A DNA stretch of 5,012 nucleotides from JBLHLB01 sp047618505 (GTDB lineage: Bacteria > Planctomycetota > UBA1135 > GCA-002686595), in NCBI GenBank assembly GCA_047618505.1, contig JBLHLB010000319.1:1-5012 (forward strand), written 5' to 3'. A model generated the notes under the pieces. The model had not been told where the DNA came from and ran no database searches. It was given only the letters and a program-made list of their open reading frames with translations. This document shows, piece by piece, positions 1-5,012 of this stretch (position 1 is the stretch's first letter; every line of letters begins with the position of its first letter). A program made the translations under genes and the position numbers.

Positions 1-2432
1 ACGTCGCGCCTTACCTGCCCTGGTTGCTCTACTTCCTGGAGGGCACGCGCGGTCCGCGGGCCCTTCGTTCCGCCTCTGCCGCTGGCTTCATGTTGCTCGG
101 CGCAATTCTCGGCGGGCATGTGGAGACAGCGTTCTTCGTCGGCGCGGCCGGTGGGGCCTGGGCCCTGGCGCTCTTGGTCTCTGGGATGCGCAGGGGCGCA
201 GCCGGAAAAAGGGCAGACGAACCCACGCGCGGATCGATGACGCCCGGTTTGCTCTCCCTAGTGGGATTGGCCCTGGGGGGCTTGGCGGGTGCGATCGTCT
301 TGATCCCGACGATGGAGTATCTCAACCTTTCGGCTGCAAAGGCGGTACGTGAGCTGAGCGCGGCGAGGGCGACCCATGATCTCAATCTCGTCGCTCTCGG
401 ATTGGTCGTGGCCCTGCTGGGCATGTTTGCCCTGGGCGGCCGCCTGCTCCAGGGCGACTCTGATCGTGTCATGCTGAAGGCAGGGGAAAGTCCGCGCCGC
501 AGCATTCTGATCCCCACGGCCATCGGACTTTCCCTGGCGCTCCTCGGCGTTGTGCTGTTGCTCCTGCGACAGGGGTTCGGCCACATGGCGAGCCTCGCCA
601 TCGTGCCCGATCGCCTAGGCTCACCCGGTGCGACCCACCACTACGCGGGGACTGGCAACTACATCGAGAGTGCGAGTGCCTGGGTCCCCTTCGCTGTCTT
701 GGTGCTGGCGATTGCAGCCGGGCTTTCAGCCACTGGGAATCTGCGACGGCGCGGCCTGATTCTCTTCGGCGGCCTGCTCTCGTTTCTCTTGGCTGTCGAG
801 TTACCGGGCCTGCTTGACCTCTATCGGTTTCTGCCCCTGGTCGGTCTTGGGGCGACGGTCCGACTGGCCGTCGTTTCGTCCCTGTTTCTTGGTCTCCTTG
901 CGGGGGATGCATTGGAGCGGGCGAGTACGGGCGCGCGCGTTGTCGCTGTGCTGGCCCTCTTGCCCCTGGTTGCCATCGGCCTGGTGGACAGTCCGGTGCC
1001 GAGCTTGCCCGACAACTTGGCGACGTCCCCCGAAGGGGACGAGCTGGTCCACTTCGCGCGTCTTCCAGAAGCGCTCATCGACGGCGAAGACTCGTCCTTT
1101 GAATGCTGGGTTCACCCGAGCGTTCCAATCGCTGCGGCACGCTTGATGGTGACACCGCTGTTTGCGGATGGGACGCCGATGGAAACGGGAGCGATCTCCC
1201 TTCCCCTACAGGCCTTTGATGAGCCTACAGCTCCAGCCCTGGCGGCGGCGGAGTCCGCGGCCCAGCCGATCCCCGAAGACGCGCGTTGGTTGCGCACGCC
1301 GTACCTCTTGACGTCGCAGTTGGCGACGGGTGCCTGGCGCGCCGTGCTCGAAGTGCCGGCGCACGTGGACGTCTCCGGAGTTTCGAAGCCCGGTTGGTCC
1401 CGGCGGGCGGCGGTCTTCAGAGTCCAGTACGGTGTCTTGCGCGAGCCATGGACACTGCTCGCGATCCTGGTTTCCTGCTTGGTCATTCTCTTTGGTCCGA
1501 AGCTCCTGGGACAGAATGCCGGTGCGGCTCTCGTTGTCCTTGTGGCCCTGGGACAGGCGTCCTACTTCGGTCGCAACCTCAACCCGCTCCTACCGCGTTC
1601 GATGATTTTCGAGGAGAGCGCAACCGAACGGGTGCTCGCTCGGGAACTCGGAGTGCACCGATTCCAGGCGGACCCCGGCGTGCTACCGCCTGACTCTGGC
1701 CTCGTGCGTGGGCTGCGACATGTGGAGGGCTACGACGCCATGGACCCCAAGGCCTTCAACGACTATCGGTCGCTTTTCCTAACGCCCGGTGTCAGTCCGT
1801 TGCTCGCCTGGAACGCGCGCGCGGTGAACCACGATGATCCGGCCTATCGCATGCTGGGCGTCAAGCTCGTGGCCATGCGTGAGCCCTGGAGTCATCCCCG
1901 TTTCGACCTTGTGGCCAGCCCCGACGGGGAGGGGGATGCCTTCGCAGAGACCTGGATCTACCGTGACCGCGATCCACTGCCACGCGCCTTTGCGGTCAAC
2001 AGGGTCGGTTCCCTGGATGATGTCGGTGCGATTTATCGGCCCGATCACATGGCCTGGGATCCCCTCACCATGGCCTCCGTGGCGAGCGATTGGCGCCCCG
2101 AGAATCCCTTCACAACAGCGGAAGTTAGCGAGCCTGAATACACGAACGCCACGGTTCGACTGACGGTGACCCTTGATGGCGACGGGTTGCTGGTCCTGAC
2201 GGATCAGCACTTCCCCGGTTGGATCGTTGAAGTCGACGGGGAGCGGCGCGACCTGGAGTTGGCCGACATGAACTTCCTTGGCGTTGGGCTCGAGGAAGGA
2301 ACTCACGAAGTCCTCTTCCGCTACGCCCCGCGCTCGATCCAGTTCGCCGGACTCCTATCGCTCGCCTCGATCTTCATGCTCCTGGCTCTCGGTGTGACCG
2401 GCATGCGCAAGCGTGACTTGACCCTTTGGTAG
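1..2432 (+). CDS. YfhO-family multi-spanning membrane protein, probable GT-C-type glycosyltransferase (5' end outside window)
   Basis: The frame is open from the left edge (first full codon at base 3) to a TAG at 2430-2432, giving 809 visible residues; the N-terminus is missing. The TTG at base 24 is not taken as the start, because the upstream residues VAPYLPWL continue a family-like membrane segment. Numbering here counts that TTG as 1. Hydrophobic segments lie near 20-53, 75-97, 119-140, 160-182, 219-236, 243-263, 270-296, 303-322, 475-495, 498-515 and 772-793. Family marks are GH at 31-32 followed by a helix, IP-T-E near 94-98, VEGYDAMD (567-574), LGVKLVA (611-617), LPRAF (652-656), and the C-terminal block PGW-VDGE (731-740) to FRYAPRS (765-771). 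Characterised YfhO/GtlB members glycosylate lipoteichoic acid from a polyprenyl-phosphate sugar; substrate and acceptor here are unknown. The family's N-terminal catalytic acidic loop would lie upstream and cannot be checked. Residues 323-472 form an unusual soluble insertion. The gene converges on the ligase-like gene. Family call strong, activity inferred. Confidence 0.8.
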   Translation, partial: VAPYLPWLLYFLEGTRGPRALRSASAAGFMLLGAILGGHVETAFFVGAAGGAWALALLVSGMRRGAAGKRADEPTRGSMTPGLLSLVGLALGGLAGAIVLIPTMEYLNLSAAKAVRELSAARATHDLNLVALGLVVALLGMFALGGRLLQGDSDRVMLKAGESPRRSILIPTAIGLSLALLGVVLLLLRQGFGHMASLAIVPDRLGSPGATHHYAGTGNYIESASAWVPFAVLVLAIAAGLSATGNLRRRGLILFGGLLSFLLAVELPGLLDLYRFLPLVGLGATVRLAVVSSLFLGLLAGDALERASTGARVVAVLALLPLVAIGLVDSPVPSLPDNLATSPEGDELVHFARLPEALIDGEDSSFECWVHPSVPIAAARLMVTPLFADGTPMETGAISLPLQAFDEPTAPALAAAESAAQPIPEDARWLRTPYLLTSQLATGAWRAVLEVPAHVDVSGVSKPGWSRRAAVFRVQYGVLREPWTLLAILVSCLVILFGPKLLGQNAGAALVVLVALGQASYFGRNLNPLLPRSMIFEESATERVLARELGVHRFQADPGVLPPDSGLVRGLRHVEGYDAMDPKAFNDYRSLFLTPGVSPLLAWNARAVNHDDPAYRMLGVKLVAMREPWSHPRFDLVASPDGEGDAFAETWIYRDRDPLPRAFAVNRVGSLDDVGAIYRPDHMAWDPLTMASVASDWRPENPFTTAEVSEPEYTNATVRLTVTLDGDGLLVLTDQHFPGWIVEVDGERRDLELADMNFLGVGLEEGTHEVLFRYAPRSIQFAGLLSLASIFMLLALGVTGMRKRDLTLW
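990..1439 (+). other. Predicted extracytoplasmic beta-rich insert domain within the YfhO-like protein
   Basis: This stretch encodes residues 323-472 (counting the TTG at base 24 as 1) between two hydrophobic helices of the YfhO-like protein. It has no membrane-length hydrophobic run. It alternates hydrophobic and polar residues in strand-like stretches, for example FECWVHPSV, ARLMVTPLF, AISLPLQAF and AWRAVLEVPA, with an Ala/Pro/Glu-rich linker near 400-420. This resembles an immunoglobulin-like or other beta-sandwich domain, but no specific family is recognised. The canonical large soluble domain of YfhO proteins is the separate later region at about 516-770. The domain boundary and fold are inference from composition. 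Confidence 0.4.
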
Positions 2433-2452
2433 GCGAGCAAGGGGACTCACCT
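2431..2452. other. Convergent gene junction with a weak imperfect hairpin
   Basis: The stop codons of the two convergent large genes are separated by 19 bases (2433-2451). Bases 2431-2437 (AGGCGAG) and 2446-2452 (CTCACCT) can pair around an 8-base loop. There is one C/A mismatch when read on the plus strand and a G-U wobble when read on the minus strand. Neither side is followed by a T-run, so this is not a convincing intrinsic terminator. It overlaps both stop codons and may be incidental. Confidence 0.4.
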
Positions 2453-4740
2453 CAGTCATTCGTGGCGTTGATCACGCCATTCTCTTTGAGCTGATCCAAG
2501 GCCCACTGGGGAAGGTCGCGCAGGTCCAGGGGCGTCGGAGTTAGCCCATTCAGTTGGGCGCTTGCAACGTCGTCCTGCCCCGCGATCAAGGCGGCAGCAG
2601 CGAACTCAAGGCGCAGGCAAGCGCCGCCGCCTTCGACGTAGCGGCGGGAACGATTCAGTGCCTGGCGGTAGAGGCGCACCGCGTCGGACCAGCGCGCTGC
2701 CTCTGCATGCTCGCGGGCCCAAAGGAGATTGGCCACCAGGGCCAGGGCGTCGGAACGGCGTTGCAAATCGCCCTGGCGTGCTTCCTGGGATAGGGCGTCA
2801 TACCAGCCGGCGTCCACAAGCCGCGGCTCTTCCCGTGTCAGGAGCGAGCGTCCGGCCGGGATGCGTCCGAGGAGGCACAGCTCCTCCCCGAGGCGCGCGA
2901 TCCAGCCGGCCTCAAGACAACCTTGGAATTGCACCTGGGTCAGAAGAGCATCGCCAGTCTCTTCGTCGCCGCCGTGGAAGGCCAGGCGCGCGATGTTGCG
3001 CAGCAACACGGGATGTGTCGGCTGCAGGGCTAGGGCTTGCTCCCAGGCGGCGCGCGCGGCGGAGTCATTTATGAGGCGAGTTTGCTCCAGCCCCAGTTCA
3101 TAGAGGGCTTCGAAGGAGTTGGGCTGCTGCATGAGCAGCGCTTCCCAGAGCGGCGCGCGAAGTTCCGTGTTCCCCAGGACCGCTGGCGAGAAGCGCGCCG
3201 TCATGCGCAGGGCCAGGGCGGAACCAGAGACCGACTCCAGGGCTGCATCCAGGCTTTGCTCCAGTTGGAGCAGCAGGGGCTCGAGCTCATCGCGAGGGAT
3301 TTCCGCTTCGGCGTTCTGGATGTCGCCAAGGGCGGCGGAGGCTGAACCCAAACTGCGGCCATGTTGCCAGAGGGCCCAGGCGTTGGGAGCCTGGAGCGCG
3401 GCGATGCATGCGATGACCAGTGACGCCGGGCCGAGGGCTGCGATGAGAGTCGGGTCGCGTTGTGCCTGGGGTCGCGTGGTGATCGCCGCACCGAGGAGCA
3501 GGAATCCAAGTACGCTCGAGGCTGGCGAAATTAAGAGTGGCCCGTGGGCAAAGGCGTTCGCGAGTACCGCGATCAAGCCCGCACCGATGGCGGCGTCCTG
3601 GGACGTGCCGCGTAGCAGGGCGAGTCCTGCTCGATAGGCTCCAAAGAGCAGAAGTGCTATCCACGCAAGGCCGCCCAGGAGTCCGAGCTCAACCAAGCCC
3701 AGGAGCCAATCGTTGTGGGGGTGCTCGACTTCGCGGACTCCGCCCTGGCAGATTCCGTCGCGCGATCGCTCGGTTTCTTCCACCTCGCGAAAGGGGGGGA
3801 AGGCTGCTTGGTATTGTCCGACTCCGGTGCCCGCGGCGCTCCAGAGTTTCAAGGAGCCGCGTGCGATTGCCATGCGCACGCTGAGCCCTGAGGATTGTCC
3901 GTCGAGATCGACGGTGTCCTGGGCCGCGCCCGCTTGGGCTGCACTCGTTTGCGGCGCCGTATCGATCGTCGGGGCCCCGCCGTCCCTGGATCGCGCGCCC
4001 ATGAGCAGGAGCCCGAGGATGACCGCGATGGCGAAGGGGGCCACGCGCAGGCTCGCGCGCAGGCGCGAGAACAACGTCACGGCGAGGGACGCCACAAGGA
4101 GTGAGATCAGCCCGGCGTGAACCGGTGCAAGGAAGGCATGCAGTGCGGCGGTGGCAAGCGCGGCGGCGCAGAACAGGCGAGTCTTGCCAGCTTGCACTCG
4201 CGTCAGCAACGCGACCGCCGCGGCGCCGGCGGGCACCAGAACTTGACTCAACGCCCCGGGGTTCCCGAGAACCCCGGCCCAGGCGAGGTCCGAACCAAGG
4301 GCACCCAACAGGAGCGCGGGCAACCCAAAGAGCAGGCCAAGGCACAGGAGTCCGGCGGCGAGGGTTGCGCGCTCCCCGCGTTCCAAGCTCGCGCCGCCGA
4401 GGAAGGCCAGCAGCCCTGTGGTCAAGAGCACCATCCCCCGCAGCCGTCCAAGGCTGTCCGTCGCACTGTCCATCAACAGGGCCGGACCCAGAATCAACAG
4501 CCACAGCCCCAGGGGCAAGAGGAGTTGGTGCGGCAGGCCCGCGCGCCTGCGCCAGAGCACAAGTAGCGCGACCGGCAGCGTCGCCAGGAACGTCAGGCCC
4601 GTGCCGTCGATGCGCGGATAGGGCGACCATGCCAGGAAACCAGGGGCCAAGAGCGCGACTGGTAACAGCAACCCGATGGCACCGGGGGACAGGCTGACCC
4701 TTGCTGTGGAGCTGGTCGCTTGGGGTGACGGATTGGCCAT
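2452..4740 (-). CDS. O-antigen ligase/Wzy polymerase-like membrane protein with C-terminal TPR-like domain
   Basis: Complete 762-residue protein. The ATG at 4740-4738 is the only ATG, GTG or TTG in frame before the reading frame closes inside ftsY, so the start is well fixed, although no clear Shine-Dalgarno precedes it. Hydrophobic helices lie near 20-38, 48-63, 72-90, 101-117, 125-148, 163-180, 188-205, 207-224, 233-249, 347-367, 384-403, 406-422 and 434-449. The long loop at about 250-346 holds the family signature: SVRMAIARG (R289), GTGVGQYQ (304-311) and EHPHNDWLLGLVELGLLGG (339-357). Arg and His residues in this loop are functionally important in WaaL. Such proteins use polyprenyl-diphosphate-linked glycans as donor, polymerising them or transferring them to a lipid A or protein acceptor on the outer membrane face. 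Residues 455-762 are soluble and helical with TPR-like repeats (for example 541-574), as in some ligase and O-oligosaccharyltransferase relatives. Ligase, polymerase and protein glycosyltransferase roles cannot be separated by eye. Confidence 0.8.
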   Translation of the reverse strand: MANPSPQATSSTARVSLSPGAIGLLLPVALLAPGFLAWSPYPRIDGTGLTFLATLPVALLVLWRRRAGLPHQLLLPLGLWLLILGPALLMDSATDSLGRLRGMVLLTTGLLAFLGGASLERGERATLAAGLLCLGLLFGLPALLLGALGSDLAWAGVLGNPGALSQVLVPAGAAAVALLTRVQAGKTRLFCAAALATAALHAFLAPVHAGLISLLVASLAVTLFSRLRASLRVAPFAIAVILGLLLMGARSRDGGAPTIDTAPQTSAAQAGAAQDTVDLDGQSSGLSVRMAIARGSLKLWSAAGTGVGQYQAAFPPFREVEETERSRDGICQGGVREVEHPHNDWLLGLVELGLLGGLAWIALLLFGAYRAGLALLRGTSQDAAIGAGLIAVLANAFAHGPLLISPASSVLGFLLLGAAITTRPQAQRDPTLIAALGPASLVIACIAALQAPNAWALWQHGRSLGSASAALGDIQNAEAEIPRDELEPLLLQLEQSLDAALESVSGSALALRMTARFSPAVLGNTELRAPLWEALLMQQPNSFEALYELGLEQTRLINDSAARAAWEQALALQPTHPVLLRNIARLAFHGGDEETGDALLTQVQFQGCLEAGWIARLGEELCLLGRIPAGRSLLTREEPRLVDAGWYDALSQEARQGDLQRRSDALALVANLLWAREHAEAARWSDAVRLYRQALNRSRRYVEGGGACLRLEFAAAALIAGQDDVASAQLNGLTPTPLDLRDLPQWALDQLKENGVINATND
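2491..3123 (-). other. TPR-like helical repeat domain of the ligase-like protein
   Basis: Residues about 540-750 of the ligase-like protein form amphipathic helix pairs. The clearest TPR-type unit is NSFEALYELGL...AAWEQALALQP at 541-574, followed by HPVLLRNIARLAF (576-588) and a later unit around 664-697 (ANLLWAREHAEAARW, then DAVRLYRQAL). TPR domains usually bind proteins. Here the domain could dock an acceptor or partner proteins outside the membrane, but the side of the membrane is inferred from the topology only. The repeat consensus is degenerate, so the number of repeats is uncertain. Confidence 0.5.
4256..4277. repeat. Perfect 8-base inverted repeat inside the ligase-like gene
   Basis: CCGGGGTT at 4256-4263 and AACCCCGG at 4270-4277 are perfect reverse complements separated by six bases (CCCGAG). 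On the minus-strand transcript this would make a stable GC-rich hairpin over codons 155-162, which encode GVLGNPG. The position coincides with the conserved NPN-like motif of the family, so amino-acid constraint in GC-rich code may explain it. No function is claimed. Confidence 0.5.
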
Positions 4741-4847
4741 GGGGAGTGCAGCGCCCGATGATTGCGGACGGGAGACGCGGGCAGGGGACGCCCGAGCTGA
4801 TTCTGTCTTCCTGGCTTCGTCGATGCTTGCGCCAAAAGGGCGCAGGG
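4741..4847. other. Spacer between ftsY and the ligase-like gene
   Basis: This 107-base spacer separates the ftsY stop from the ligase-like start on the same strand. Besides the hairpin at 4828-4844 I see no sigma-70-like promoter with acceptable spacing, no tandem repeats and no start codon that would extend the ligase-like gene. The bases just before its ATG (minus strand GCTGCACTCCCC) lack a purine-rich ribosome-binding site. The genes could be cotranscribed, or the ligase-like gene may have a promoter not recognisable by eye. Confidence 0.6.
4828..4844 (-). terminator. Small perfect hairpin directly after ftsY, possible weak terminator
   Basis: On the minus strand TGCGCC and GGCGCA pair perfectly (six base pairs) around the five-base loop CTTTT, starting three bases after the ftsY stop. 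The position suits a transcript-end structure. The sequence that follows (AGCATCGACG) has no T-run, so intrinsic termination would be weak. It may instead protect the ftsY mRNA end or be a chance structure. Confidence 0.3.
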
Positions 4848-5012
4848 TCAGGAGAGACTGATGACCGCGTCCACGAAGGCGCTGGCGTCGAAGGGCTCGA
4901 GCAGTTCCATCTGCTCGCCGATGCCGATGTAGCGCACGGGGATGCCCAATTCACGTCCGATCGTGAAGACCGCGCCACCGCGGGCCGTGCCGTCTAGCTT
5001 GGTCACGATAAC
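4848..5012 (-). CDS. ftsY: Signal recognition particle receptor FtsY, C-terminal 54 residues (5' end outside window)
   Basis: The minus strand is open from the right edge (first codon 5012-5010) to a TGA at 4850-4848. The visible residues are the end of the SRP-GTPase NG domain: VTKLDGTARGG contains the guanine-specificity TKLD motif and the closing GG loop, followed by LGIPVRYIGIGEQ, MELLEPFDASAFVDAV and a short tail ISLS. FtsY is the membrane-associated receptor that binds the Ffh-RNA-ribosome complex and hands nascent membrane proteins to SecYEG, with mutual GTP hydrolysis. TKLDGTA (rather than the TKLDGDA of Ffh) and the stop right after the G domain, with no M domain, identify FtsY rather than Ffh. 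FlhF is less likely because its matching region diverges. The N-terminal acidic/membrane part and the P-loop lie outside the window. Confidence 0.9.
   Translation of the reverse strand, partial: VIVTKLDGTARGGAVFTIGRELGIPVRYIGIGEQMELLEPFDASAFVDAVISLS

Noticed and set aside
24..26. TTG as the start codon of the YfhO-like gene
   Set aside because: The frame continues to the window edge with family-like residues (VAPYLPW), and the family is longer at its N-terminus, so the true start is upstream of the window.
29..601. A 190-codon minus-strand open frame antisense to the start of the YfhO-like gene
   Set aside because: Composition is Arg/Pro/Ala-rich and it mirrors a hydrophobic membrane segment on the plus strand, so it is a shadow.
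1779..2306. A 175-codon minus-strand open frame antisense to the YfhO-like C-terminal domain
   Set aside because: The plus-strand frame encodes the conserved YfhO motifs here; the antisense product shows no family feature or start signal.
3121..3137. GCTGCT/AGCAGC inverted repeat in the ligase-like gene
   Set aside because: A short repeat produced by common Ala/Leu/Gln codons; nothing suggests a function.
4101..4697. A 198-codon plus-strand open frame antisense to the ligase-like gene
   Set aside because: Very Arg/Gly/Pro-rich composition and no motif; typical antisense artefact of high-GC codon use.
4741..4847. Possible sigma-70 promoter (TTGGCG with CAGAAT) before the ligase-like gene
   Set aside because: The spacing between the two elements is about 24 bases and both match poorly, so it is not supportable.
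3689..4978. A 429-codon open frame on the minus strand overlapping the ligase-like gene and the end of ftsY
   Set aside because: It is a shadow frame in GC-rich coding DNA. Its translation is Arg/Pro/Ser/Ala-rich with no recognisable domain, while the overlapping frames encode clear family signatures.

Overview
The window is GC-rich chromosomal DNA, about two-thirds G+C by eye. It holds three protein genes packed almost end to end: two large envelope membrane proteins facing each other, and the 3' end of the housekeeping gene ftsY. There is no RNA gene, insertion sequence, CRISPR array, integrase or phage gene. The GC-rich codon use, the weak Shine-Dalgarno signal before the one visible start, and an undecaprenyl-glycan ligase-like protein with a TPR tail fit a GC-rich Gram-negative-type or deep-branching bacterium (for example Planctomycetota, Myxococcota or related phyla). 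The sequence alone does not fix the phylum, and this placement is a weak inference.

Layout: bases 1-2432 (+) carry the C-terminal part of a YfhO-family multi-spanning membrane protein whose start lies upstream of the window. Bases 2433-2451 are a 19-base convergent junction. Bases 2452-4740 (-) encode a complete 762-residue O-antigen ligase/Wzy-type membrane protein with a soluble TPR-like C-terminal third. Bases 4741-4847 are a 107-base spacer containing a small hairpin just after the ftsY stop. Bases 4848-5012 (-) are the last 54 codons and the stop of ftsY, the signal recognition particle receptor.

How the genes might work together: YfhO proteins are GT-C-fold membrane proteins. Characterised Firmicute members transfer sugars from a polyprenyl-phosphate carrier onto lipoteichoic acid. 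Wzy/WaaL-type proteins polymerise a polyprenyl-diphosphate-linked glycan or transfer it to a lipid or protein acceptor outside the membrane. Both neighbours may therefore act on lipid-carrier-linked glycans at the outer face of the cytoplasmic membrane, but they are convergent, so co-expression from one promoter is not expected. FtsY helps target membrane proteins, and its position upstream of the ligase gene on the same strand may simply be a chance neighbourhood.

I see no clear undescribed system. The points most worth a second look are an approximately 150-residue beta-rich insertion in the YfhO-like protein, the ligase-TPR architecture with a variant NPN-type motif, and the compact gene junctions that lack a recognisable terminator.
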